A DNA stretch of 64,000 nucleotides from contig QLII01000001.1 of assembly GCA_003259005.1 (NCBI GenBank), positions 2,620,501 to 2,684,500 on the forward strand, written 5' to 3'. Below the pieces are notes generated by a model, which made no database searches, had not been told where the DNA came from, and was given only the letters and a program-made list of their open reading frames with translations. The position numbers were made by a program, and so were the translations under genes. The stretch's first letter is position 1. Every line of letters begins with the position of its first letter. Source of the stretch: Spirosoma telluris (lineage in GTDB: Bacteria > Bacteroidota > Bacteroidia > Cytophagales > Spirosomataceae). Positions 1 through 10,216 of the stretch are shown here, piece after piece.

Positions 1-1921
1 CTGGCCGGGCATGGGGTAAGCACCAACCAGCGTCTGATAAATAAAGTACTCATCATTTCGATCGGGGCCTCCCCTACCTGGTTGAGTTGCTGCCATACCC
101 GTACTTCCTCAACCCATTCGTCAGCCAGGTCGGTCAATACGTTTAGGCGACTGCGCACATCTTCCCCCCGTTTCGTATCGTGGGTCGATGTCGCGTTGAG
201 CGCCAGTGGCCAGTTCACCTGCCGATCAATCATCTTTTGGTGAAATTCGTCCACAGTCAGGCCAAAGAATTCAGGCGAGTCCCCTACTTCATCATGTCCA
301 ATGAAGCGGGTGTAAGTGTACATGAGCGTATCCTCTACGCCCTTAGCCATAAGTGGCCCGGTGAACTGCATGCAACGCTGGTAGAAGCGTGAGGCCCGGT
401 CGTTATAAGCAGGATCACCCGATTGAGGTTTTGTTAATAGAACCTCCTTCAGTAAACTAAGGGCTGTCGTCAGTTTCGGCTTGCTCGTACTGATTTTGTC
501 CAGCAGGCTTTGCACGGCGGTGGCCTCCGATTCGCTCAATGGCAGATGATTTCCGTAATAGCGGTATACAGGGCACTGAATCAAGAATTCACCAATAGCC
601 GTTTTTACGGTTTCGGGCGGTATTGCTTTCGACTGATCTTTATCGAGCAGGTTCAATTCCAGGAAGAACCGATACAGATTGTCCAGCTCACCCCGCATAT
701 GTTCGTAGAGAATACTGGCTTTCTTATCGCGCAATTCCCAGTGAACATCTTTCTTTTCGCCGAGCAGTTCCCGATAAAACTGAGTAAACGTTTGCTGACT
801 GCGGGTTTGGGTCAGCAGGTTATTGAGCAGCGACAGGTATTGGTAACCCGTTGTCCCTCAATAGGCCAGTGCTGGGGCAGTTCTTCGCCCTGTCCCAGAA
901 TTTTTTCAACAACAAGATACGCTTGCTCACCTGCCAGTTTACGAAGTCGCTCCAGGTAGGTATTCGGGTCATACAGCCCGTCGATATGGTCGACACGCAG
1001 CCCCTGAAACACCTCCAGGTCCAGCAACTGCTTCGTGTACTGATGAACCTGCTCAAAAACGACCGGGTCTTGTATGTTCAGGCAGATCAATGCATTGACC
1101 GTAAAAAACCGCCGGTAGTTAATTTGCTGATCGGTTTCCCCATAATAGCACAAGCGATAAGTCTGCTCATCAGCAATCTTCTGCAAAAGCTTTGAGTCTG
1201 TGTTTAGTGCTTTCAGGCAGGTTTCCAGGTAGTCCTTGTCGCTCGATTCAGTGAGTATACTGGCGAGCTTCTCCTGTAATTCAGCACAACCGGCAGCGTA
1301 GGTTTTCGTATCGGCAATCGAATCAAGCTCCTGCACTAGCTCCAGTATTGGCTGAATCGACTTATTCGTTTTCCCAGTACCAGCCTGTAGAATAGTAGCA
1401 TACGAACGCAGATGCAGTGGATAAGAAGAGTCCTGATTTATTAGGACAAAGCGTCGATTCTGGTAGGCTACAGCCAGTTCTCCTTTCTCAATAACTTCCT
1501 CCAGTGAAGCGCCCAGAAACGGCACCATCAGCCGTTCTTTCTGCTGCGCGTTCGTCCAGTCTATATCAAAAAAAGTTGAATAAAGCGAACGTTGTCCTTT
1601 TTCCAGCACATCCATCAGCCAGGCATTGTTAGGATGGAACGCCATGTGATTGGGCACAATATCCTGAAGCCAGCTTATTCCCCGCTTCTTCAACTGCCGA
1701 CTAATGACTTTCAACTGAGCTTCGGTACCGATTTCAGGATTGATGCGGTGCAGGTTCACTGCGTCATAGCCATGTAAACTACCCGGTACGGCCTCAAAAA
1801 TAGGCGACGCATAAATGGTTTTAACCCCCAGCTTATCCAGATAAGGGATCAGACACTCGAAATCAGAAAAGGTAAAGTTTTTGTGGAATTGGACCCGGTA
1901 GGTTGATATGGGATTTTTCAT
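1..1921 (-). CDS. treY: Maltooligosyltrehalose synthase (TreY), 3' end outside window, two apparent frameshifts
   Basis: TreY isomerises the reducing-end glucose of a maltodextrin into a trehalose linkage, the first step of the TreY/TreZ route in the cytoplasm. The N-terminus shows the family opening (STYRVQFHKNFTF), then YASPIF and LQDIVPNHMAFH of the GH13 barrel. After a shift at 855-857 the protein continues with PIEGTTGYQY, MAKGVEDT and STHDTKRGEDVR. After a second shift at 64-67 it reads NDEYFIYQTLVGAYPMPG, all typical TreY signatures. Each shift is repaired by adding one base to a C/G run. The start at 1921 (MKNPIS) is preferred over 1933. No TreZ is visible, so it may lie beyond the left edge. 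The family call is very secure; the disruption is probably sequencing error. Confidence 0.93.
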
Positions 1922-2160
1922 GACCTTGAGCATAGATACTAATTGACTCTGGAGGCACTGAAATAGGCGCAGTAGCTGCCGCTAGGCATCAGTCTTGTAC
2001 CAGCCCGTTTGTTGCTCATCACAACTGTGCACCTCCATCTGCTGCCAATTCTGGCTATACAATTACTATCCAGAAACGATAGGGTAAAGCTGGCAGGTAA
2101 TTCCTAGTGAAAATCCGTCATGGCTGCTCACTAACCCTAGCCCACCTAACTCACTACCAA

Positions 2161-2985
2161 TCAGTTACTATATATAGTCGCACCAGGCAATCTGACAATA
2201 CGCAGCCAGAATTGGCATATGCGCTCAATTGTATGCTCAAAAAGGGAATACCCTATTGGCATTGAAATAACAGAGTTTGCCTGCTTTTGGTAGCCATTAC
2301 TAATAAGTTGTTCAGTCGGTAAAACCAGCAGAATAACAGGAATATGACTCAGTTGGCTATCCTCTTTCAAACGCTGAAGCGTATTGAGTCGCTCCGTTGT
2401 TTGCGTTCGGGCATCAAGCAGAATCAATGATGGATATTCCTGTTCTGGCAACTGCGTCAATAGTTCAGGAAGAGCCATACTATCCTGTTCTATATGAATA
2501 TGATAGGTGGGCCATTTGTCACTGATCAATCGCTCAGTCTGAGCCGCCTTTTCTGCATCACTAGTCATGAGGAAAACAGAAGCCTCAGGTGAATAATGTT
2601 CCAGATCGGCCAGTGACGCATTAGCTTTTTCAGGAAAGCTATTTAAGTCCTCACCCTGTCTACTACCTGAAGAGTGGTTATGCAAGGATTCAACCACCTG
2701 AAGCCAGCGCCGACGACTAACAGGGAATACTTCTCCACTCTCGAGGTGCACTTTCCCTGCCATTTTTTTGTGAGGAGGCTGGTCCAGGCTTTTTATATAG
2801 TCAGGGTTGATCAGCACTGTTTTATGAACGCGAATGAAATCAGGCAACTGGCTTTCCAAATAACTGATTGGTTTGGCCAATAGCTTCTTTTCGCCATTCC
2901 GAAAATAAAGCCAGCAGTAATTATTCGCTCCTGAAAAGTAGGAGATTAACTCCGGACGCTGAAGAGCTGGTTTAATAACACTCAT
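2161..2985 (-). CDS. LytTR DNA-binding protein with a C-terminal degenerate receiver domain
   Basis: This is a cytoplasmic transcription regulator of 274 residues. Residues about 10-100 look like a LytTR DNA-binding domain (FIRVHKTVLIN at 50-60, FPVSRRRW at 87-94). Residues about 135-260 look like a response-regulator receiver: the strand LILLD ends at Asp191, the usual phospho-acceptor position. The order is the reverse of the normal REC-LytTR arrangement. The receiver looks degenerate. The acidic pair after the first strand is reduced to one Asp (TSDAE), and the conserved Lys before Pro is Met242. No histidine kinase adjoins it. It may act without phosphorylation or use the domain for dimerisation; its targets are unknown. 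The gene is intact. Confidence 0.75.
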   Translation of the reverse strand: MSVIKPALQRPELISYFSGANNYCWLYFRNGEKKLLAKPISYLESQLPDFIRVHKTVLINPDYIKSLDQPPHKKMAGKVHLESGEVFPVSRRRWLQVVESLHNHSSGSRQGEDLNSFPEKANASLADLEHYSPEASVFLMTSDAEKAAQTERLISDKWPTYHIHIEQDSMALPELLTQLPEQEYPSLILLDARTQTTERLNTLQRLKEDSQLSHIPVILLVLPTEQLISNGYQKQANSVISMPIGYSLFEHTIERICQFWLRIVRLPGATIYSN

Positions 2986-3117
2986 AAACGGACTGATTCT
3001 AAGAACATTGGTTAGCTTCGATTTATAACTTCATATTGTGTAGCTGGACTTTAGTAATAATTCCTACTAACACATAAACCAATAAGTCGACATTGAGTTT
3101 GTCAGGTTCAGAAAAGA

Positions 3118-3146
3118 ATACGCCATATCTGGGCGATATGGCGTAT
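3118..3146. terminator. Hairpin downstream of the glycosyltransferase gene
   Basis: Perfect 12-bp arms at 3118-3129 and 3135-3146 with a 5-base loop, lying 25 bases beyond the stop of the minus-strand glycosyltransferase. Probably a terminator; there is no strong T tract. Confidence 0.5.
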
Positions 3147-3170
3147 ATGGACCGCTAAAAGCCTAAAAGC

Positions 3171-4374
3171 CTACTGAAAAGCTACTGTCATGCGGGCTTG
3201 CATCAGCCGACTCATGGCCTCCCAGGTGGTATCCCAGGAATTTGTCAGTAAAAATTCATCGACCGCTGTCCAGTCGTCAGGCATCGTATGATTAAGTGCT
3301 CTTTCGATTGCCTCTTCAAAAGCCTCGACCGAATCGGCAATGAGTACCGGTGCCCAGCCACCATAGGTACTAATCACATCCTGAATCGACGTTGATACAA
3401 CGGGCAAACCAGCCGCCAGATATTCAGGCGTTTTGGTAGGGCTTATGTACCGGGTAGCGTCGTTAAGGGCAAACGGCATCATGGCTACATCCCACTGGCT
3501 AAAGTAAGCAGGCAGGCTTGCGTAGGACTTCATGCCCAAATAGTGAAGATTAGAGCCCTTCGGTAAATGAGCCGGATTAATTTTCACGACAGGCCCTAAC
3601 AAAACAAATTGCCAGTCGGGACGCTTCCGGGCTATTTCGCCCAGCAAATTGATATTCATCCGTTCATCAATGACACCAAAAACCAATGCGAGGACCAGAA
3701 ATTTCGCTTAGATCGGATGGCGCTGGTAGTGAATGGCGCGCTGGTTCAAAATGGCGATAATCGATACTACTAGGAAATGCAAACACATTGGCGTGTCGGG
3801 TTTTCTTGGCTTCGTATAAACTCATGCCGCCCGTAAATACGAGATCGGCCCGATTGAGCAGTGCTTTTTCTTTATCTAACAGGCTCTTCGGAGCGCCCAG
3901 AAATGCAGACAGTTCATCCATACAGTCATAAACTGTTAGGCGCGGAGTAAGATGATCACTGAAGGAAAGCGCCATAGGTGTGTAGTACCAGGCAATGAAG
4001 TCGCGTATCTCGTACTGAGCGAGAAGTTGATCAATGGCTGCCCGCTGCTGACGAATTGCCTCTTCGTGATTGGTTCCATGTTTCAGGAAGGGTACGACAA
4101 CTGTTAATGTCTCACTTATGGGGCGAATTTCTAACCGGCTTTCGTTGCTATAAATAGGCTCTTCAATAAACCAGACTCGCCCGTATTGACTGGCTCGACT
4201 GAGCAGATGTTGGGGACGTTGGTAAACAAAGTTCCAGCGCAAATGCGAAAAACAAAGCAAATCCGTTACTTCACCAGCTAACAAATCTGGCGATTTTACA
4301 TTTTTTACGACTTCAGAGTTAGATAATTCCCTAGAGATTAAAGACATTGTTGATTCAGGTTGATATTGAGACAT
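3171..4374 (-). CDS. Family 4/1-type glycosyltransferase, one apparent frameshift
   Basis: A GT-B type glycosyltransferase of about 400 residues with no membrane segment. The N-terminal half contains CFSHLRWNFVYQRPQHLL, typical of a subgroup of bacterial glycosyltransferases, and VYDCMDELSAF. The C-terminal half has YLGMKSYASLPAYFSQWDVAMMPF and SPTKTPEYLAAGLPVVS, the nucleotide-sugar binding motif of GT4-like enzymes. The two halves lie in different frames, meeting at the A5 run 3678-3682. One extra base gives the continuous GPRIGFFGVIDERMN, so this is a single enzyme. The acceptor and donor are unknown. The start at 4374 is uncertain; an internal ATG follows nine codons later. It is transcribed on its own, with a hairpin after the stop. 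Confidence 0.82.
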
Positions 4375-4631
4375 CAGTTGTATAGAAAAAATGTAAAATA
4401 GCGCTTTCTAATTCCTGTTCACATAAACCCAATGCCTTAGACAGAAAAATATTTTTGTTGAGCTACTGGCTATAAACGGAGAACTTGAAGGTGTATAATT
4501 AATACCAACTCGCTGAAGTCAACTTTGTTGTTTATGTGAGGTAGCGGTACCAATGACCCTTTTCAGCCTGTTCTAACTTCCAGAAAGTAATCCCTCATAA
4601 ACAATCTGTAGCATTGCCGATTTTATAGGGC

Positions 4632-5820
4632 ATGAATGCTATTCACTCGCTTCCCACTACCAAACTGCCCAGCCCACCTATCAACAGTCCCGGTCTGCTA
4701 AATCCGTTAATCGAGCAGATAGCCCAAGCTGCTCCTGATACAGATCGGGAAGGCGCATTTCCTGAAAAAGCCTTTCAGTGGCTGGCTGAGGCTGGTCTGC
4801 TGGCGATTACGCTGCCGGAGCACGATCTTGATTTCGCGAAGGGTCAAACGGCCCGCCTGTTGCAGTTGCTTAAGCGAATTGGGTACGCCAATCTGGCTGT
4901 TGGTCGGGTGTATGAAGGGCACATTAACGCCCTGTACCTGATTCACCTGTTCGCTACTCCCGATCAACGCACGCGCTGGTATACCGACGTAACCCAACAC
5001 CAGCGTCTGTTCAGCGTCTGGAATACGCAGGCCGACAATGGCGTACGAATCGACCCAGATCTACACCAGAATGGCGTCTATCATCTGTCCGGCATGAAGA
5101 CCTTCTGCTCAGGAGCGGGCTGGATTCAACGACCGTTGGTTACCGGCGACTTACAAACCACTGATCAGCAGGGCAATCCGCGAAAAGGCTGGCAAATGGC
5201 AATTGTACCTACTGAACAAGTTTCGCCTATCGCAGAGGATGCTCAGTTCTGGCAACCGTTAGGCATGCGGGCATCGGCCAGTTTTAAACTCGATTTCACG
5301 GGAGTTGACTTAACGGATGCTGATTTATTGGGAAAACCCGGCGATTACTTCCGTCAGCCCTCTTTTAGTGGGGGAGCCATTCGATTTGCGGCTGTTCAAC
5401 TGGGGGGGCCGAAGCGCTTTATGAGGCTACCCGCCAATTTCTGACCACGTTGAACCGGACAGACGATCTGCTCCAGCAAACCCGGCTCGCCGAAATGGCC
5501 TACCTGATCGAGTCAGGAAACCAGTGGCTTCAGGCCGCTGGTGACAACACCGATCGCTGGCTGGCAGAAGGAGCCGATTGGACGAAGATTGTAGCGTACG
5601 CCAACATGACCCGCACAGCCATCGAAGAAATTTGCTTACGGATTATGCCGTTAGCCGAGCGTTGCATAGGTGCAAGGGGTTACTACGTCCCCACCCTTTT
5701 GAGCGCATTCATCGCGACCTGACCCATTACCTCCGCCAGCCCGCTCCCGATGCGACTCTGGTGGACATTGGAAAATATGTGCTAACAAACCCAAAAGCTG
5801 CTGATGAACTCTGGCATTAA
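4632..5820 (+). CDS. Acyl-CoA dehydrogenase family protein, two apparent frameshifts
   Basis: About 395 residues of acyl-CoA dehydrogenase fold, an FAD flavoprotein family of the cytoplasm. The N-terminal helical domain has AFPEKAFQWLAEAGLLAITLPE. The middle strand region has YHLSGMKTFCSGAGWIQRPLV and LGMRASASFKLDFTGV. The C-terminal helices have TKIVAYANMTRTAIEEICL and RPHPFERIHRDLTHYLRQPAPD. The frame breaks at G7 5402-5408 and at G4 5676-5679; one base added at each restores a full-length protein. It overlaps the next gene (PIG-L) by 17 bases, indicating an operon. The neighbours (deacetylase, methyltransferase, glycosyltransferase) suggest a biosynthetic rather than beta-oxidation role, which is inference. 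Confidence 0.85.
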
Positions 5821-6559
5821 TCAGACGAATAGGCTGGACGAAGGCGCCGTATTACTTACTGATTTACAGGCTATTGACTCAGCGCTCGTTGTTGCCCCGC
5901 ATCCCGATGATGAATCACTGGGTTGTGGCGGTACAATTGCTCAACTGAGAAGCCAGGGGTATGCTGTCCATGTTGTATTTGTGAGTGACGGCACCCTATC
6001 GCATCCGAACTCAAAAGCGTATCCAGCTGAACGACTGCGCGATTTACGTGAATCGGAAGCTCACGAAGCACTGCGTATTCTAAACGTTACCCCAGACGCC
6101 TGTACATTTTTACGCTACCCGGATCGGCAGGTACCTGTGGCTGGCGCACCTGAATTTTCGGAGGCCGCCAGGCGAATGGCTTCCCTGCTCGACCAGATCA
6201 GGCCAGCTACCGTATTTGTTCCCTGGCGACGTGATCCGCATCCAGATCATCGGGCCTCCTGGCAGATTGTTCAGGAAGCCTTGACACAAACGATAATACG
6301 GCCCCGCGTCCTGGAATACCTGATCTGGTTATGGGAATTGGGTGCTCAGGACGACATGCCTGCTTCTGATGAAGTGAACGTATGGACCGTACCAATCCAT
6401 ACAGTAATGGAGCAACGAAATCAGGCTATTGCAGCTCATCGCTCGCAGGTAACGCGTTTGATTGACGATGATCCAACGGCTTTTTATCTGTCACCGGAAT
6501 TGTTACTCCACTTTGACCACCCTCGTGAGCTATTTCTGGAATCCACAACTACTTATTAA
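5804..6559 (+). CDS. PIG-L family N-acetyl sugar deacetylase
   Basis: A 251-residue zinc-dependent deacetylase of the PIG-L/LmbE family, which removes acetyl groups from N-acetylglucosamine-type conjugates. The zinc-binding and catalytic motif PHPDDE lies near residues 32-37, followed by GCGGT, and the second motif RDPHPDHRASW supplies the further histidine. The gene is intact. Its start overlaps the end of the acyl-CoA dehydrogenase by 17 bases, and the methyltransferase follows after 14 bases, so the three are probably co-transcribed. There is no signal peptide, so it acts in the cytoplasm. The substrate cannot be read from the sequence. Confidence 0.9.
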   Translation: MNSGINQTNRLDEGAVLLTDLQAIDSALVVAPHPDDESLGCGGTIAQLRSQGYAVHVVFVSDGTLSHPNSKAYPAERLRDLRESEAHEALRILNVTPDACTFLRYPDRQVPVAGAPEFSEAARRMASLLDQIRPATVFVPWRRDPHPDHRASWQIVQEALTQTIIRPRVLEYLIWLWELGAQDDMPASDEVNVWTVPIHTVMEQRNQAIAAHRSQVTRLIDDDPTAFYLSPELLLHFDHPRELFLESTTTY

Positions 6560-6573
6560 TAGTAAATCGTACC

Positions 6574-7176
6574 ATGCCAACCCCACAAACGACCCTGGAT
6601 AAAGCCTATTTCGACCGTGTTTATCAGGCGAACAACGACCCCTGGTCCTTCGCTACCAGCGACTATGAACGCCAGAAATATGAGGCAACGATAGCTGCCT
6701 TACCCAATCCGCAGTATGAATATGCCTTTGAGATTGGTTGTTCGATTGGCGTATTGACCCAGATGCTTGCTGAACGTTGTGGTCGATTATTAGCTGTCGA
6801 CGCCAGCGAATTGCCTTTAAGAACAGCTCGTGAACGGCTGGCGATGTATCCGAACGTAACGATCCGGCAGATGAAAATACCTGATGAGTTCCCCGACACA
6901 TCCTTCGATCTGATTCTATTGTCTGAAGTAGGCTATTATTTATCCATGCCTGACCTAACCCGTGCCCGCCAACTACTGATTGACCATCTCAGGCCTAATG
7001 GCCATTTGTTGCTCGTACACTGGACGCCATTCGTGCATGATTATCCGTTGACTGGCGATCAGGTTCATGACTTTTTCTTAGAGTCTGCCCAGCCGAATGG
7101 CCCACTAATGCACCTGACTAACCAACGAGAATCGACCTATCGACTGGATTTGTTTCAGAAGGTTGAGAAGCCGTGA
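6574..7176 (+). CDS. NodS-like class I SAM-dependent methyltransferase
   Basis: A 200-residue cytoplasmic methyltransferase. The opening DKAYFDRVYQANNDPWSF is characteristic of NodS/NodS-like proteins, which N-methylate deacetylated chitooligosaccharides in rhizobia. Motif I for SAM binding is FEIGCSIGVLTQ, followed by LLAVDASELPL and FDLILLSEVGYYL. The gene is intact and lies 14 bases after the PIG-L deacetylase. Deacetylation followed by methylation of an amino sugar is an attractive pairing, but that is inferred from NodB/NodS chemistry and not shown here. The stop is followed by a convergent GT2 gene on the other strand. Confidence 0.85.
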   Translation: MPTPQTTLDKAYFDRVYQANNDPWSFATSDYERQKYEATIAALPNPQYEYAFEIGCSIGVLTQMLAERCGRLLAVDASELPLRTARERLAMYPNVTIRQMKIPDEFPDTSFDLILLSEVGYYLSMPDLTRARQLLIDHLRPNGHLLLVHWTPFVHDYPLTGDQVHDFFLESAQPNGPLMHLTNQRESTYRLDLFQKVEKP

Positions 7177-7239
7177 AAATGATTACATATGCCTACCTAC
7201 CTGACGCACCACATGCTATGCACTCGTGCCCTATGAAAA

Positions 7240-8310
7240 CTACAATTGGCTATTGGTACGGAGAAACAGACGTAATTCATCAATAGCAGTTGTAATGGGA
7301 ACCAGTGGCCACACAGAAGCCCATTTACCAGTTGCCAACTGCTCCTCTACCCGCTCCCAAAGTTGACCAAAATAGCAGCTTTTTACTACTTGACAACAAA
7401 GCCAATCGCTATCAATCAATAGATTAGCAGCGATCTCATCTAATTCAGGAATCTGTACTTGAGTAGCGCGATTTTGCCAGATCTCCCGCAGGCGCTGGCG
7501 ATTCTGAATTCGTTGGACAATCGCTCCGGCAGCTTCAACTACCTGGCATTTACGAGCCTGATTCATCGTTTCCCAATAACGCAATTGTTCCGAGAAACCC
7601 ACTTCTACCCGCCCCTGCATCCGAGAAGAGGTCATAACCCGCACCTGCGGACTCTTACGAATTCGGGTATCCATTCGAACCAGCGCTTTATAAAGGGCTT
7701 CATCTTCCAGATAAGGTACGTTGGGTAACCCGCCAACACGCTGATAGGCCGCACAAGTCAAGGCAATGCTGGCGCCAAAATGCTGAAAATGCCGTGGCCA
7801 GGGATCAGAAGGCGAGGGATCGAGATAGGCTTCGAGCTGCGCAATCAACATGCGATACGTCACATCGCGCAGGTGGTTAAGGCGAACCGGATTGTTATTG
7901 GGGTGGGTCAGAATCCGCCCGCCAACAGCCTCGCAGCCCTTATCCATTTCCGCCCGTATTTGAGCGATCCAATAGGTATCAACCTGCGTATCGCTATCTG
8001 TAGAGGCAATAATTCCTGTAGGGTTACCAACCGACATTAAGCGCTTATAAGCCTCATCCATAAGCAGCCGCCTGGCGTTTCCCACATTGGCTTTTTCCGG
8101 AGGCAACTGAATACTTGCAATACGAAGCGAAAAAGCCGGATACCGTTGCTGGTAGCGCTGAGCAATTGTTACCGATTGGTCGGTGCAATTATTGAGTAGT
8201 ACCAATACTTCATACTCCCACATGGGCATTGGCCTACCATTGCTCTGTCGCTGTGTACGAAGGGCGTCCAATGCATATTCCAGATAATCAGCTTCATTCC
8301 GGGCAGGCAT
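7240..8310 (-). CDS. Glycosyltransferase family 2, start uncertain
   Basis: A GT-A fold glycosyltransferase of about 356 residues. The first strand reads VSVIMPARNEADYLE, the nucleotide-binding loop is VLLNNCTDQS, and the metal-binding region is IIASTDSDTQVD. YLEDEALYKALVRMD later in the protein resembles the catalytic ED motif of the family. The first ATG, at 8310, falls inside the first beta-strand. The codons just before it (VSVI) belong to the fold, but an in-frame stop lies ten codons upstream of the ATG. The true start may therefore be hidden by a missing base upstream or be non-canonical. It is convergent with the deacetylase/methyltransferase operon and probably belongs to the same pathway. 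Confidence 0.83.
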   Translation of the reverse strand: MPARNEADYLEYALDALRTQRQSNGRPMPMWEYEVLVLLNNCTDQSVTIAQRYQQRYPAFSLRIASIQLPPEKANVGNARRLLMDEAYKRLMSVGNPTGIIASTDSDTQVDTYWIAQIRAEMDKGCEAVGGRILTHPNNNPVRLNHLRDVTYRMLIAQLEAYLDPSPSDPWPRHFQHFGASIALTCAAYQRVGGLPNVPYLEDEALYKALVRMDTRIRKSPQVRVMTSSRMQGRVEVGFSEQLRYWETMNQARKCQVVEAAGAIVQRIQNRQRLREIWQNRATQVQIPELDEIAANLLIDSDWLCCQVVKSCYFGQLWERVEEQLATGKWASVWPLVPITTAIDELRLFLRTNSQL

Positions 8311-8583
8311 GATTACCGAAACTCGTAGTTGGACTCAGGGGGGTAAGCCCAGAAAAGTGGTAATGGATGGGGTAACGGTGTAGATGGCGAGGCAAGCGCA
8401 GGCAGCATAGGTTAATTTTCCCGCGTTGATAAAATAGGTAGTTGGCAACACAGGTGATTTCATAACCAGAAGTACGCCCTATTGTTGACAAGAGCTTGGC
8501 AACGGTCAGCCACCCTATAACAAAACCAGTAAACAGCAGTTTATTCAAGTTCATTGCCGAACAGCATCTTACTCAACAACCTC
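8311..8583. other. Divergent intergenic region between GT2 and SDR
   Basis: About 270 bases separate two divergent genes and should hold both promoters. A minus-strand open frame of 86 codons runs through it, but it shows no recognisable domain and is probably fortuitous. I could not identify a convincing promoter element. Confidence 0.4.
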
Positions 8584-9449
8584 ATGGAAACAACTGAATT
8601 TCGACCTAAGGCAGCAGACATACCAGGGCAGCAACTGCCCTATCCGGCTCGTCAGTCAGACATGAACCCTGCCCCTGATAGCAATCTTTCCAACTATAAA
8701 CCAGCCGGAAAACTTACGGATAAAGTTGCCATTATTACAGGTGCGGATTCGGGGATTGGCCGAGCCGTTGCCATTGCCTTTGCGATGGAAGGGGCCGATG
8801 TGGCTATCGTTTATAACGAGAACACGAATGACGCCATGACGACCAAAGATATGGTCGAAGCCAAAGGTCGTTCCTGTCTGGTTATTCAGGCCGATGTCCG
8901 CAGTTCGGCCGCCTGTCTGGATGCTGTTAAACAAACCGTTGATCGGTATGGTAAACTGAATATTCTCATCAACAATGCGGCCTTTCAGATGGCGCAGGAA
9001 AGCATTGAAGACCTGTCTGAAGAGCAATTCCGGCGGACCTTCGAGACCAACATTTTCGGCTACTTTTTCATGGTGAAAGCGGCTCTACCGCATTTGCAGG
9101 GGGCGATGCCATTGTAAACACCGGTAGCATTGTGGGTATCGTTGGTAATCCAATTCTGGTCGATTACACGGCTACCAAAGGGGCGATTCATTCCTTTACC
9201 AAATCGCTGGCAATCCAGTTGGGGAAACGAAACATTCGGGTCAACTGCGTAGCGCCCGGCCCTGTCTGGACACCTAATATACCCGGCACCATGCCCGAAG
9301 ACGAGGTTAAAAACTTTGGGCATGAAGTTGCCCTGGCCCGCCCCGGTCAACCTGAAGAATTAGCTCCCGTTTATGTGCTGCTGGCCTCGAGTGAAGGCAG
9401 TTTCATTACTGGCAGTATCATTGAAGTGACAGGCGGAAAACTCGGATAG
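8584..9449 (+). CDS. SDR family oxidoreductase (YghA/general-stress type), one apparent frameshift
   Basis: A classical short-chain dehydrogenase of about 288 residues with the extended N-terminal segment seen in the YghA/YhdF group (PGQQLPYPARQSDMNP). The cofactor motif is ITGADSGIGRA, followed by INNAAFQ. The catalytic Tyr-Lys pair lies in DYTATKGAIHSF. The C-terminal part has CVAPGPVWTP and SFITGSIIEVTGG. The reading frame breaks at G5 9099-9103; one extra G joins LPHLQGGDAIVNTGSIVG. The ATG at 8584 was chosen because the family-type sequence begins there. It opens a plus-strand run of redox and glycosidase genes. The substrate is unknown; this subgroup is often linked to stress responses or sugar alcohols. 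Confidence 0.88.
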
Positions 9450-9543
9450 ACCGTTTGACGTTCGAGGTTTGATGTTCTCTGCTTATGAACGACTTACCTA
9501 CCTAAACCTCAAACTTTGAACAACAAACTTCAAACCAGATTTT

Positions 9544-10140
9544 ATGCACTATCCCGAAGGTACCGTTCGTGCGCTCATCAAGACTGACCAGGTCACAGAA
9601 GCCACCCGACAGATATTGGCAGAACGACTGGCGGCACCTGTCCAGCAGCCTCAGTTTTTCTCCGACAGTGAGTTTGCGTTATTACAAACCATCTGCGACC
9701 GATTAATTCCGCAGGACATTGATGATAAGCAGATTGACATCGCAGGAAACATCGACAACCGGCTATTTCAGAACGAATCCGATGGCTGGCGGTATGACGT
9801 TATGCCGCCAGATGGCGATGCGTATAAACTAGGACTTGCAGGCATCAACGAAACCGCTCAATTGTTATTCCAGCAGTCGTTTCATCAATTATCAGATGAT
9901 CAGCAGGACAGCCTTCTTCTAACGATACAACGAGCAGTAGCGCCTGGCAAAACCTGGGAACACTTTCCGGCAGAGCTCTTTTTCGAGGAATTGCTGGTCG
10001 AGGCCACCCATATTTATTACAGTCATCCACTAGCCCAGGAAGCGATTGGCTATGTCGGTATGGCCGATGTACCAACCTGGCAGCATATTGGTCTGAATCA
10101 ACTGGAAGACCGAGAACCAAGGGGAGTTAATGTTAAATGA
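9544..10140 (+). CDS. Gluconate 2-dehydrogenase subunit 3 family protein
   Basis: A 198-residue protein of the small-subunit family that partners GMC-type flavoprotein dehydrogenases. The family-typical segment is FALLQTICDRLIPQD near residues 40-55, with the second half around LPYQ-like helices ending at PTWQHIGL. No Tat or Sec signal is visible, whereas many members carry a Tat signal that exports the complex. The GMC gene follows after 76 bases, and no cytochrome subunit is present nearby. The gene is intact. Its function as a chaperone/structural subunit of the adjacent flavoprotein is inferred from family knowledge. Confidence 0.8.
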   Translation: MHYPEGTVRALIKTDQVTEATRQILAERLAAPVQQPQFFSDSEFALLQTICDRLIPQDIDDKQIDIAGNIDNRLFQNESDGWRYDVMPPDGDAYKLGLAGINETAQLLFQQSFHQLSDDQQDSLLLTIQRAVAPGKTWEHFPAELFFEELLVEATHIYYSHPLAQEAIGYVGMADVPTWQHIGLNQLEDREPRGVNVK

Positions 10141-10214
10141 ATAATGGATAATGAATAATTGTCCATAAACAGACAAAAGCCCAACAACCAACCATTTTAC
10201 ATTATCCATTATTC
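10139..10214. repeat. Inverted repeat between subunit 3 and GMC genes
   Basis: Perfect 15-bp arms at 10139-10153 and 10200-10214 (GAATAATGGATAATG and its complement) with a 46-base loop. The left arm starts inside the stop codon of subunit 3 and the right arm ends two bases before the GMC start codon, so folding could occlude the translation start. Confidence 0.6.
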
Positions 10215-10216
10215 GT

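Noticed and set aside
8294..8554. 86-codon minus-strand frame upstream of GT2
   Set aside because: It shares no family features and overlaps the GT2 start region; most likely fortuitous.
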